64,000 nucleotides of DNA, from positions 1 to 64,000 of the forward strand of contig NZ_BAEE01000067.1 of assembly GCF_000241265.1 (NCBI RefSeq), read 5' to 3'. The notes under the pieces are model-generated. The model made no database searches. It had not been told where the DNA came from and saw only the letters and a program-made list of their open reading frames with translations. Numbering within the stretch: the first letter of the stretch is position 1; the number at the start of each line of letters is the position of its first letter. The translations under genes were made by a program, and so were the position numbers. Source of the DNA: Gordonia araii NBRC 100433. GTDB lineage: Bacteria > Actinomycetota > Actinomycetes > Mycobacteriales > Mycobacteriaceae. Shown here piece by piece: positions 39,456 to 48,027 of this stretch.

Positions 39456-40258
39456 GCGCGCCGGCCCAACCCGCGATCCACGTGCGGGGACTGACGAAGT
39501 CCTACGGATCCCGGGAGGTGCTGCGCGCCGTCGATTTCGACGTCGAGCGCGCCAGCGTCTTCGCCCTGCTCGGCTCCAACGGGGCCGGCAAGACGACGAT
39601 TGTCAAGATCCTCTCCACCCTCGTCGCCGCCGACGGCGGATCGGCGGCAGTCGACGGGTACGACGTCACCGACGATGCGCGGGAGGTGCGCGCATCGATC
39701 AGTCTGACCGGGCAGTTCGCCGCGGTCGACGAGATCCTCACCGGGCGCGAAAACCTCGTGCTGATCGCTCGCCTGCGCCACCTCGACGACCCCGGCGCGG
39801 TCGCCGACGATCTGCTGGCCCGGTTCGACCTCGTCGACGCCGGAGCCCGTCCGGTATCCACCTACTCCGGCGGCATGCGGCGCCGTCTCGACATCGCGAT
39901 GAGCCTGATCGGGGACCCGCCGGTGATCTTCCTCGACGAGCCGACGACCGGCCTCGACCCGCAGGCGCGTCTTGCGGTGTGGTCCACCGTCGAAGGGCTC
40001 GCCGAGCGGGGCACCACGGTCCTGCTCACCACCCAGTACCTCGACGAGGCCGAGCAGCTCGCCGACCGCATCGCGATCCTGCACGGCGGCCGGATCATCG
40101 CCAACGGCTCGTTCGACGAACTCAAGCGCGTGCTCCCGCCGGTCAAGGTCGAGTACGTGGAGAAACAGCCAACGCTCGAGGAGGTGTTCTTCGCCATCGT
40201 CGGCGCGGACGCCGAGTCGGCCCACCAGCCAGAAGACAGAGGAGATCACCATGTCTGA
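39452..40258 (+). CDS. DrrA-type ABC exporter ATPase
   Basis: A 268-residue ATP-binding subunit: Walker A LLGSNGAGKTTIVKIL, Q-loop SLTGQFAAVDEILTGREN, signature TYSGGMRRRLDIAM, Walker B VIFLDEPTTGLDPQ. The switch His is replaced by Gln (LLTTQYLDEAEQL), a feature of the DrrA/daunorubicin-resistance subfamily. The stop overlaps the permease ATG by eight bases. It powers the permease at 40251. Confidence 0.93.
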   Translation: MSAPAQPAIHVRGLTKSYGSREVLRAVDFDVERASVFALLGSNGAGKTTIVKILSTLVAADGGSAAVDGYDVTDDAREVRASISLTGQFAAVDEILTGRENLVLIARLRHLDDPGAVADDLLARFDLVDAGARPVSTYSGGMRRRLDIAMSLIGDPPVIFLDEPTTGLDPQARLAVWSTVEGLAERGTTVLLTTQYLDEAEQLADRIAILHGGRIIANGSFDELKRVLPPVKVEYVEKQPTLEEVFFAIVGADAESAHQPEDRGDHHV

Positions 40259-41015
40259 GAACCGCTTCGCCGGTGACACGGCCGTATTGACCGGCCGCTC
40301 GCTGCGCCACATCCTGCGCAGCCCGGACACGATCATCACCACGGCGATCATGCCGATCGCGATGCTGCTGCTGTTCGTCTACGTCTTCGGCGGCATGATC
40401 AAGACCGGCTCGGGCAGCTACGTCGACTACCTGCTGCCCGGCATCCTCGTCATCACCATCGCGTCGGGGATCTCCTACACCGCATTCCGCCTCTTCCTCG
40501 ACGTGAAGAGCGGATTCGTCGAACGCCTCGGGTCCATGCCGATCGCCCGCTCGTCGGTGCTGTGGGCACACGTCGTGACATCGATGGTCGCCAACGTCAT
40601 CGCAGTCGTCATCGTCGTCGCCGTCGCCCTGCTCATCGGCTTCCGGTCGAGCGCGGGAATCGGCGCGTGGCTGGCGATCGCCGGAATCCTCCTGCTGCTC
40701 ACCCTCGCGCTGACGTGGGTCGCGGTGATTCCCGGTCTGCTCGCGAAGTCGCCCGACGGAGCCACCGCCTTCTCCTACCCGCTCATCTTCTTGCCGTTCA
40801 TCAGCTCGGCCTTCGTGCCGACCGAGTCGATGCCCGGGCCGCTGCGGGCGTTCGCCGACAACCAGCCGGTGACCGCGATCGTCAACACGATCCGCAGCCT
40901 GCTGGATCAACAGCCCGTCAGCGCCGACATCTGGGTCGCCCTGCTGTGGTGCGTCGGCATCCTCGTCGTCGCGGCCGCGGTTTCCATGACCGTGTACCGG
41001 CGGGCCGGGTCGTGA
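40251..41015 (+). CDS. ABC-2 type exporter permease (DrrB-like)
   Basis: A 254-residue permease with six membrane helices: TIITTAIMPIAMLLLFVYVF, then DYLLPGILVITIASGISYTA and the coupling-helix region GFVERLGSMPIARSSVLW. ATG 40251 lies inside the ATPase gene end with AGAGGAGA upstream. It forms an exporter with the preceding ATPase; likely cargo is a hydrophobic antibiotic or lipid. Confidence 0.92.
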   Translation: MSENRFAGDTAVLTGRSLRHILRSPDTIITTAIMPIAMLLLFVYVFGGMIKTGSGSYVDYLLPGILVITIASGISYTAFRLFLDVKSGFVERLGSMPIARSSVLWAHVVTSMVANVIAVVIVVAVALLIGFRSSAGIGAWLAIAGILLLLTLALTWVAVIPGLLAKSPDGATAFSYPLIFLPFISSAFVPTESMPGPLRAFADNQPVTAIVNTIRSLLDQQPVSADIWVALLWCVGILVVAAAVSMTVYRRAGS

Positions 41016-41088
41016 GCCGAACCGCTGTCGGGCGACGCCGCTACTCTGGTGCGCGCAGGCCACCCTCCAACCGAACGGAAGTCACTCG

Positions 41089-42081
41089 ATGATTCATGCG
41101 CGCGGCCTCGCCCAGACCTTTCACACGGGGTCGGGCAAACGGAAGAAGGAGATCGTCGCCGTCGACGGGGTCGATCTGGACGTCGCCGAGGGAGAGGTGG
41201 TCGGATTCCTCGGCCCCAACGGGGCGGGCAAGACGACGACCCTGCGCATGCTCACAACCCTCCTGCGGCCCACCGCCGGGACCGCGACCGTCAACGGCTT
41301 CGACGTCGTCCGCGAGTCGGTGCAGGTGCGGCGCAGCATCGGGTACGTCTCGCAGTCCGGCTCGGCGGGCAGCCAGGCGCTGGCCGGCGACGAGGTGACC
41401 GACCACGGCATGCTCTACGGGATGTCGCGCGCCGACGCCGTCGCGCGCGGACGCGAGCTGTTCGGCCAGTTGCAGCTCGACGGGTTGTGGGACCGGATGC
41501 CCAAGAGCATGTCCGGCGGACAGAAGCGCCGTCTCGACATCGCGATGGGGCTGATCCACGATCCGACACTGGTGTTCCTCGACGAGCCGACGACCGGCCT
41601 GGACCCGCAGGCGCGGGCGAACCTGTGGGATCACATCTCCCGCTTGCGCGACGAGCACGGCGCGACGGTGTTCCTGACCACCCACTACCTCGACGAGGCC
41701 GACGCGCTGTCGGACCGGATCATCATCATCGACAACGGACGGATCGTCGCCACCGATACCGCCGACAACCTCAAGGCGCAGGTGAGCGGTGATCTCGTCG
41801 CACTAGGGTTCGCCGACCGAGCCCACGTCGCCATCGCCGCGGAGCGGTTGGGCTCGATCGGAGCGGACCTCGTCGTCGACGACGCGTCGGTGCGCGCACG
41901 CGTAACCGGGTCGGCGCGTCAGGTGCCCGGCCTGCTGCGCGACCTCGACGCCCAGGGAGTCGAACTCACGAGCATCGAGATCATCCGCCCTACCCTCGAC
42001 GACGTATTCCTCACCTTGACCGGCCGGTCGCTGCGCGACGCCGAGGCCGCCGAACCGACGACCGCTGACGACGCCGCCTGA
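41089..42081 (+). CDS. DrrA-type ABC exporter ATPase, second system
   Basis: A 330-residue ATPase: Walker A FLGPNGAGKTTTLRML, signature SMSGGQKRRLDIAMGL, Walker B LVFLDEPTTGLDPQ, and a canonical switch His (FLTTHYLDEADAL), unlike the first ATPase. A C-terminal DrrA-type domain (about 230-330) with EIIRPTLDDVFLTLTG follows. A 73-base gap separates it from the first permease, so it may have its own promoter or be read through. Confidence 0.93.
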   Translation: MIHARGLAQTFHTGSGKRKKEIVAVDGVDLDVAEGEVVGFLGPNGAGKTTTLRMLTTLLRPTAGTATVNGFDVVRESVQVRRSIGYVSQSGSAGSQALAGDEVTDHGMLYGMSRADAVARGRELFGQLQLDGLWDRMPKSMSGGQKRRLDIAMGLIHDPTLVFLDEPTTGLDPQARANLWDHISRLRDEHGATVFLTTHYLDEADALSDRIIIIDNGRIVATDTADNLKAQVSGDLVALGFADRAHVAIAAERLGSIGADLVVDDASVRARVTGSARQVPGLLRDLDAQGVELTSIEIIRPTLDDVFLTLTGRSLRDAEAAEPTTADDAA

Positions 42082-42094
42082 GAGGGCTGACCAC

Positions 42095-42856
42095 ATGAAT
42101 TTCGCGCGTGAATCCCTAATCGTCTTCCGCCGCCAGATCCGGATGAATCTGCGCAATCCGGCGTGGGTGTTGATCGGCATCATGCAGCCGGTGCTGTACC
42201 TGACCCTGTTCGGCCCGCTGCTCAAGCCGCTGATGGAGTCGATGCCCGGCGTCGGCGACAACCCGTACACCTTCCTGGTGCCCGGCCTGCTCGTCCAGCT
42301 GGGAATCTTCGGCGCTATGTTCGCCGGCTTCAGCCTGATCGGCGAATGGCGCGAGGGCGTCATCGAGGCCGAGCGCGTGACACCGGCGAGCCGCACGGCA
42401 CTGCTCGTCGGACGGCTGATGCGCGACCTGCTGCAACTGCTGGTCCAGGCGCTCATCCTCGTCGGGCTCGGCTACGCGATGGGGATGCGCGGCTCGGTGA
42501 CCGGGGTCGTCGTGGGCATCGCGATCACCCTGCTGATCGGCGGCGCATGTGCCGCGGCGTCGAATGCCGTCGCGCTGACCACCAAGAGCGAGGACGTGAT
42601 GGCGCCGCTCATCAACATGGTGATGATGCCGGTGCTGTTGCTGTCGGGGATCATGCTGCCGATGACCCTCGGCCCGGCGTGGCTGCAGAAGGCCAGCGAC
42701 TTCATGCCTTTCCGCTGGGTGGTCGACGGCGTGCGCCAGTCCTTCCTCGGCAACCTCGGCGATTCGAAGATCTTCTGGGCGCTGCTGATCTCGGTCGTGC
42801 TCAGCGCTCTCGGTACCTGGTGGGGCACCGCGGTGTTCCGCCGCGAGAACGCCTGA
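42095..42856 (+). CDS. ABC-2 type exporter permease, second system
   Basis: A 253-residue permease with six helices: MRNPAWVLIG-like entry (NLRNPAWVLIGIMQPVLYLT), PYTFLVPGLLVQLGIFGAM, coupling segment GVIEAERVTPASRTALLVGR and SGIMLPMTLGPAWLQKASDF. It pairs with the ATPase at 41089. The gene ends 62 bases from the convergent second KAS III gene. Confidence 0.92.
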   Translation: MNFARESLIVFRRQIRMNLRNPAWVLIGIMQPVLYLTLFGPLLKPLMESMPGVGDNPYTFLVPGLLVQLGIFGAMFAGFSLIGEWREGVIEAERVTPASRTALLVGRLMRDLLQLLVQALILVGLGYAMGMRGSVTGVVVGIAITLLIGGACAAASNAVALTTKSEDVMAPLINMVMMPVLLLSGIMLPMTLGPAWLQKASDFMPFRWVVDGVRQSFLGNLGDSKIFWALLISVVLSALGTWWGTAVFRRENA

Positions 42857-42918
42857 GGCCCACCCGTCGCGGGGGCGGAGAACGTGCACGGTCGTGCCGC
42901 ACCGACGCGGCACCCGGA

Positions 42919-44001
42919 TCAGTCCAGGTCGTCGAAACTGGTGATCTGCGGCGTGGGCGGCAGGGTGACCACGGCACCGGCGTAGCTGAGTCCGGCGCCG
43001 AAGCCGAGCAGCAGTGCGGTTTGGCCGCCCTTCGCCTTGCCGGTCGCGAGCATTTCCTCCATGGCCAGCGGGATCGACGCGGCCGACGTGTTGCCGGTGT
43101 TCTCGATATCGTTGGCCATCGGAAGGTCGTCGGGGAAGCCGAGGTTCTTCTTCATCAGCTCGCTGATCCGGGCGTTGGCCTGATGGGGGATGAAGACCTC
43201 GATGTCGGAGGTGTCGACACCGGCGAGTTCCATCGTCGAAGTTAGCGCCTTGGGCAGGGTGATAGCGGCCCAGCGGAAGACGCTGGGGCCTTCCATCGTC
43301 ACGACCATCCGTCCGACCGGGTCGGTCTCCGGATCCTTGCCCTGGTACTCCTGGGCCCGGTCCATGTATTCGGGGATGTCCCAGTTCTGCGAGATCGCGT
43401 TCGCGTGCTCGCCGTCGGAACCCCACACGGTCGGCGAGATCCCGTTCTCCTCGCTGGGACCGACGACGACGGCACCGGCGCCGTCGCCGAAGATGAAGGC
43501 GGTACCGCGATCGGTCGGATCCATCACGACCGACATGGTCTCGACCCCGACGACCAGGACGTACTCGGCGGTACCGGAGCGCACGGTGTCCGCCGCGATG
43601 CCCAGCCCGTAGCCGAAGCCGCCGCAACCCGCGGCCACATCGTAGGCGGGGATGCCGTTGAGGCCGATGTCGTAGGCGACGATGGGACCGCCGTGCGGGA
43701 TCTTCGTCTTCCAGCTACCGGTGGCCAGAATGATCGCACCGATCTTCTCTTTGTCGACGCCGGAGTTGGCGATGGCGCGCTCGGCCGCCGTCGCGGCCAG
43801 GGTCCGGGCCGACTCGTCGCCGGAGATCCAGCGGCGGTTGCGGATTCCGCTGCGCTCGTAGATCCATTCGTCGGAGGAATCGAGGATCTGGCACACCTCG
43901 TCGTTGCTGACCAACCGCTTGGGCCGGCACGCGCCGATGCCGAGCATCGCCACATTGGTCCGACCGGGATTCACTGCCAGATTCGCCACGTTGCACTCCA
44001 T
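42919..44001 (-). CDS. beta-ketoacyl-ACP synthase III (FabH-like), copy 2
   Basis: KAS III enzyme of 360 residues. Triad: Cys in DVAAGCGGFGYGLGIA, His in EVFIPHQANARISELM and Asn in [17 protein letters not shown]. Compared with copy 1 it has an extra segment (IPEYMDRAQEYQGKDPETDP) before GPSVFRWA and an N-terminal extension. The two copies are clear paralogs about 4.5 kb apart in the same orientation. ATG 44001 is used; GTG starts a few codons downstream are possible. Confidence 0.9.
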   Translation of the reverse strand: MECNVANLAVNPGRTNVAMLGIGACRPKRLVSNDEVCQILDSSDEWIYERSGIRNRRWISGDESARTLAATAAERAIANSGVDKEKIGAIILATGSWKTKIPHGGPIVAYDIGLNGIPAYDVAAGCGGFGYGLGIAADTVRSGTAEYVLVVGVETMSVVMDPTDRGTAFIFGDGAGAVVVGPSEENGISPTVWGSDGEHANAISQNWDIPEYMDRAQEYQGKDPETDPVGRMVVTMEGPSVFRWAAITLPKALTSTMELAGVDTSDIEVFIPHQANARISELMKKNLGFPDDLPMANDIENTGNTSAASIPLAMEEMLATGKAKGGQTALLLGFGAGLSYAGAVVTLPPTPQITSFDDLD

Positions 44002-44101
44002 CTTTCGTCTTGGCCGGGGTCACCCGACGAGGCGCCAATAGTTTACGGACCGTCGGTGCGCCGAGGACCGGTCCGAGGGCCAAAGGGCCCGGTTGTCTGC
44101 T

Positions 44102-44668
44102 TCACCACGCGTGCACGGCGTTCTGCGCCGCTTCCAGACCGTGGCCGATCAGTAGTTCGGTGGCGTCCGCACCGTTGCCGATGAGCAATTCGACGGCATC
44201 GCGGTCGCGTGACGGAAAAGGTTTGAGGACGAACTCGGCGGGATCTTGCCGTCCGGGAGGACGGCCGATGCCGAGTCGGACTCGTGCATAGTCGCGCGTG
44301 CCCAGTGCTGCCGACAGCGAGCGCAGGCCGTTGTGCCCGCCCTCACCGCCGCCGCGCTTCAGCCGCACCTGACCGAAGTCGATGTCGAGTTCGTCGTGTG
44401 CGACCACGATGTCGGCCGGGTCGATCGAGTAGAACTTCGCCAGCGGACCGAGGTGCCGTCCGCAGTCGTTCATGTAGGTGCGCGACTTGCCCAGCAGGAC
44501 TGGCTCGCCGGCCAGGTTGATCGATGCGGTCTCGGCGCCGGAACGCTTGTGCGTCGACCACCTCGCGCCGTGTGCGGCGGCGAGGCGGTCGACGACCATG
44601 GCACCGATGTTGTGGCGGGTCTTCTCGTAGCGCGGACCCGGATTGCCCAGCCCGATGACGAGTTTCAC
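44102..44668 (-). CDS. pth: peptidyl-tRNA hydrolase
   Basis: Rescues tRNA from prematurely released peptidyl-tRNA. The 188-residue protein has [20 protein letters not shown] with the catalytic His, [29 protein letters not shown] and [12 protein letters not shown] 44668 gives the standard start. It lies directly after rplY, as in Rv1014c/Rv1015c, and marks the return of the conserved backbone. Confidence 0.95.
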   Translation of the reverse strand: MKLVIGLGNPGPRYEKTRHNIGAMVVDRLAAAHGARWSTHKRSGAETASINLAGEPVLLGKSRTYMNDCGRHLGPLAKFYSIDPADIVVAHDELDIDFGQVRLKRGGGEGGHNGLRSLSAALGTRDYARVRLGIGRPPGRQDPAEFVLKPFPSRDRDAVELLIGNGADATELLIGHGLEAAQNAVHAW

Positions 44669-44687
44669 GCCCAACGCCTTGCCGGTG

Positions 44688-45335
44688 TTACTCGGCGGAC
44701 TCGTCGGATGCTGCCTCGGCGGCGCCCTCGCCGGCCTCGGCTGCTTCTTCACCCTCGGCGGCCTCGTCCTCGGGCTCGGCAGCGGTCTTCGCCTCGTGCA
44801 CGGCGACCACGAGGGTCTCCGGAGCCGCGATCAGGGTGACGCCGGCGGGGAGTTCGATGTCGGAGGCGTGGACCATCGTGCCCGGCACCGCGCCCTCGAC
44901 CGAAACGACGATCTGCTCGGGGATCGACAGGGCGTCGGCCTCGACCTGCAGCGCGTTGGCGTCCTGGGTGACGACGCTGCCGCTCTGGGCATCGCCCTCG
45001 ACGACGATGAGGACGTCGACGGTCACCTTCTCGCCGCGGCGGACGATGAGGAAGTCGGCGTGCTCGATGTAGCTCTTGATCGGGTGAACGTCGACCTGCT
45101 TGGTCAGGGCCAGCTGGCTCTTACCGTCGATGTCCAGATCGATGACGGCGTTGGTGCCGTTCGCGCGCAGGATGGCCGCGAAGTCACGGGCCGGCACCGA
45201 GAGGTGCTGGGGGTCCGAGCCGTGGCCGTAGATGACGGCGGGGACGTTGCCGGCGCGGCGGGCGCGACGGGCGGCGCCCTTGCCCTTTTCCTCGCGCAGG
45301 GTGGCGGTGAGCTTCGGTGCGGACGATGCGGCCAT
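44688..45335 (-). CDS. rplY: 50S ribosomal protein L25 (CTC form)
   Basis: 5S-rRNA-binding protein of 215 residues: L25 domain ([37 protein letters not shown]), CTC-type C-terminal domain (about 100-185) and a very acidic Glu/Ala tail. ATG 45335 with GAGGAG upstream. The 268-base region before it (45336-45603) holds its promoter and that of the divergent secreted protein gene; no gene is seen there. Confidence 0.95.
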   Translation of the reverse strand: MAASSAPKLTATLREEKGKGAARRARRAGNVPAVIYGHGSDPQHLSVPARDFAAILRANGTNAVIDLDIDGKSQLALTKQVDVHPIKSYIEHADFLIVRRGEKVTVDVLIVVEGDAQSGSVVTQDANALQVEADALSIPEQIVVSVEGAVPGTMVHASDIELPAGVTLIAAPETLVVAVHEAKTAAEPEDEAAEGEEAAEAGEGAAEAASDESAE

Positions 45336-45603
45336 GGTGTTCTCCTCGTGTTGAACGATCGGTTTCGCGGGCACGGCCGACACCACCGAGGAGCACCTGC
45401 GACGACGCGCAGGGCACTGACTCAGTCGCGCCGATAACGGTGATCGCGCGGATCACCCTCGCCGTGACAACCCGTACAGCGTAGCGGGCCGATTAGCGTC
45501 TTGGCGAATCTAACCTTGTCCGATCCGACCGCCGATCAGCACACTTGCCCGAATTGGTAGGCGCCCGGCCTTGGGCGCCGCCGTGGAGCGAGGAGTGGTT
45601 GCA

Positions 45604-46494
45604 GTGAATTCAGTCCGACGGACGGCCGCGGTGATCGCGGTGGTCGGGGCGCTGGCCGGCTCGGGGTGGATCCCGGCCGCCGATGCCGCGCCGACACGGA
45701 TCGACGGGCTCTTCGCGATCACCCCGGGCTCCTGCTCGGGTGGTTCGGTGAGCGGCTCGTACTTTCGCATGATCCTCCCCGAGGGGAACACTTCTGGGCC
45801 CTTCCTCGCCAACGGCGACTCCGCCTGCTCGGATAAGACGATCACCCCGTTGGCCCCCGGATCCGCCGGCGGCCTGCGCAGCGGCGGATTCCAGCCGCAG
45901 CCGGCCGCGGCATTCGATGCGGCGGGCAACGCACTGTCGGGGAGCGTGACCAGGCCGGTGAAGTTCTACGGCGTCGGCTTCGCCACCGCTACCAACCAGG
46001 TCGACCCGCAAACACGCCGTTCGGCATCGGTACCGGTGCTCTACCACAACAACGGCGAGGTCAGCGGAAACCTGAGTGCGTTCGGCGTGACCTGGAACAA
46101 GCAGGTGTTCAACCAGGGATCGCCCAAACCGGGCGGCGGAATGCCGGGGAAGACGTCGCCGGTGCGCGGCAAGTACAACCCGCAGACCGGTGACTACGCC
46201 ATCGAGTGGACCAGTCAGATCGTCGGCGGGCCGTTCAACAACTTCACCGGACTGTGGCGGTTGACCGGCCGTGCGGCGGCCACCGCGGCCGCGGCTCCCG
46301 GCGCGCCGGCGCGCCCCGGAGCCCCCGCGGCGCCGGGGGCTGCGCCCGGAGCCGTCGGCGTCCCAGTGGCGCCCGGCGCGCCGGTCACCGTGACCGCGGC
46401 GCCGCCCGTCGTGAACAGCATCACCGTGGCGCCGACCGACCGGAGCTTCTGGCAGAGCACCGGCGGGATCGCGACCCTGTCGTCACACCGCTGA
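45604..46494 (+). CDS. secreted protein with Pro/Ala-rich tail, C-terminus possibly lost
   Basis: A 296-residue exported protein: signal peptide (VRRTAAVIAVVGALAGSGW, cleavage near AADA), a globular beta-rich domain (about 35-215) with a Cys pair, then an Ala/Pro linker. It ends FWQSTGGIATLSSHR just where a membrane anchor would be expected, and the following DNA reads, in another frame, as the middle of an ABC permease. GTG 45604 has AGGAG upstream. Family not recognised; similar proteins occur in Gordonia and Rhodococcus as I remember. Confidence 0.7.
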   Translation: MNSVRRTAAVIAVVGALAGSGWIPAADAAPTRIDGLFAITPGSCSGGSVSGSYFRMILPEGNTSGPFLANGDSACSDKTITPLAPGSAGGLRSGGFQPQPAAAFDAAGNALSGSVTRPVKFYGVGFATATNQVDPQTRRSASVPVLYHNNGEVSGNLSAFGVTWNKQVFNQGSPKPGGGMPGKTSPVRGKYNPQTGDYAIEWTSQIVGGPFNNFTGLWRLTGRAAATAAAAPGAPARPGAPAAPGAAPGAVGVPVAPGAPVTVTAAPPVVNSITVAPTDRSFWQSTGGIATLSSHR

Positions 46495-47123
46495 CCGCGC
46501 TGGTCGTGCTCAGCCGCACGGATGCGCTGGAGTCGACGTCAGCGGTCCGGGTCGCGGTGTCGACGGCCATGATCCCGATCCTCGTCTTCGCGCTGTGGGG
46601 TGCGTATGCGACGACCAGCGAGTACGACCGGGGCGCGATCGTGTCCAGCCTGCTCATCGTGCCCCGGCGGTCGACGTTCTACACGGCCAAACTCCTGGCC
46701 GTCGCCGCTGTCGCCGCGACGGCGATGACGGTGTCGGCCCTCGCGGCGCTGATCGTCGTGGTACTCGCCGCGCCGCCCTCCGGTGTGGATGCCGGTCCGC
46801 TGTGGGCGGTCGCCGCCGTCGGCGTCGTGGGCGGAGGCGTCGCCGTCGCCGGGGCATCGGCCGGGTTCGTTCTGCGCGGGCCGATCACGACGGCTGTCGC
46901 TCTCATCGTCGCGCTGCTGGGACCCCAGGCACTCGGCCCGGCGCTCGGCGGCGCGCAGCGCTGGGTCGTCGGATCCGGACCGGGAACGCTGGTCGCGCGG
47001 GCCGCCGGCAGCGATCAGGTCGACACGACGCTGGGATGGCCCGTCGGTGCGCTGGGATTCGTGATCGTCGTCGCGGTGGCGGCACTCGCCGGGTGGCGGG
47101 TGTTCGCGCGAGCCGACCACTGA
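46479..47123 (+). pseudogene. ABC-2 permease fragment missing its N-terminus
   Basis: About 215 residues resembling the middle and C-terminal part of an ABC-2 exporter permease: TPLTALVVLSRTDALESTSA, a helix MIPILVFALWGAYA, the cytosolic signature SEYDRGAIVSSLLIVPRR and four further helices. The first helix and cytoplasmic N-terminus are missing, no ATPase gene is adjacent, and the frame upstream is only antisense-like sequence within the secreted-protein gene. GTG 46506 could restart translation. Likely a remnant left by a deletion near 46480. Confidence 0.6.
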
Positions 47124-47173
47124 TTCCGGTCCACCCGTTGCCCGCGGCTGATGTCCCGTAGTTAGGTGGACAC

Positions 47174-47635
47174 ATGGCCACCACCGATCCAGTCGAGCTG
47201 ACCACCGAGTTTCTGCGCGATCTCGCGTCGGGCCGCATCGACGGCGCACTCGCCGTCGTCGGCGACGACATCCTGTACGAGAACGTGGGTTTTCCCGCCG
47301 TGCGCGGCAAGCAGTTGTTCTCGCGGGTCATGCGCGCGCTCAACGGGCGGCTCGTCCACTTCGACGCGGAGATTCTCACGGCGGCCGCCGACGGGGACAA
47401 GGTCCTCAATGAGCGGATCGATCTCCTGAGCCTTGGACCGTTGCGCCTGCGGTTCTGGGTGTGCGGGCACTTCGAGATCCGCGACGGCCGGATCGTCGTC
47501 TGGCGCGACTACTTCGACTTCTTCGACTGCACCAAGGCGATGGTCCGGGCCCTCGTCGGGCTGGTGGTCCCCGGAGCGGTCAAGCCGATCCGGTCGCTGA
47601 CCGACGACGGCGACCACCAACTTCGTCCGGTGTAG
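47174..47635 (+). CDS. limonene-1,2-epoxide hydrolase-like protein
   Basis: A 153-residue SnoaL/LEH-fold enzyme. The epoxide hydrolase Asp-Arg-Asp triad is visible: Arg and Asp in KVLNERIDLLSLG and Asp in VWRDYFDFFD; Tyr/Asn appear in DILYENVGFPAVRG. This resembles Rv2740-type epoxide hydrolases acting on lipid or sterol epoxides. ATG 47174. Standalone gene followed by a hairpin and the convergent arsC-like gene. Confidence 0.85.
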   Translation: MATTDPVELTTEFLRDLASGRIDGALAVVGDDILYENVGFPAVRGKQLFSRVMRALNGRLVHFDAEILTAAADGDKVLNERIDLLSLGPLRLRFWVCGHFEIRDGRIVVWRDYFDFFDCTKAMVRALVGLVVPGAVKPIRSLTDDGDHQLRPV

Positions 47636-47680
47636 CCCGCGTCGAGCGGGTATCTCGCCGACGCCGCGGCGACGTCGGCG
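47636..47680. terminator. hairpins between convergent genes
   Basis: CCCGC-GTCGA-GCGGG (47636-47650) follows the LEH-like stop directly, and CGCCGACG / CGTCGGCG (47656-47663 and 47673-47680) forms a second stem just before the arsC-like stop. Together they could serve as a bidirectional terminator. Confidence 0.5.
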
Positions 47681-47686
47681 AACGGC

Positions 47687-48025
47687 TCAGAGGATCTCGT
47701 CGACGCTGTCGATCGGACGGGCGAGGCGGGTGCCCTTGCCGGTGACCACGAACGGGCGCTCCACCAGTACCGGCTGCTCGACCATCGCGTCGAGGATCTC
47801 GTCGTCGGAGGCCTCGGCCAGGTTCAGTTCCTTGTAGAGCGCCTCGCGCTTGCGCGCGGCCTGCCCGGGGGTGAGCCCGGCGTCGGCGAAGAGCTTCACC
47901 AGTTGCTCGCGGGTCCAGCCCTCGTCCAGGTACTTCACGACCGTCGGCTCGATGCCGGCTTCGCGTAGCTTGTCGAGTGTCTTGCGCGAGGTCGAGCAGC
48001 GCGGGTTGTGGTAAACGGTGGCCAT
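47687..48025 (-). CDS. arsC: ArsC-family reductase
   Basis: A 112-residue glutaredoxin-linked arsenate reductase-type protein: VYHNPRCSTSRKTLDKLREA (active Cys), and ERPFVVTGKGTRLARPID near the end with the substrate Arg. No arsenic resistance genes are near, so a general thiol-reductase role is possible. It lies two bases after prs on the same strand and may be co-transcribed. Confidence 0.88.
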   Translation of the reverse strand: MATVYHNPRCSTSRKTLDKLREAGIEPTVVKYLDEGWTREQLVKLFADAGLTPGQAARKREALYKELNLAEASDDEILDAMVEQPVLVERPFVVTGKGTRLARPIDSVDEIL

Positions 48026-48027
48026 CG

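Noticed and set aside
42857-42918. Terminator between the second permease and second KAS III gene
   Set aside because: GC-rich with short partial complementarity only; no convincing stem could be drawn.
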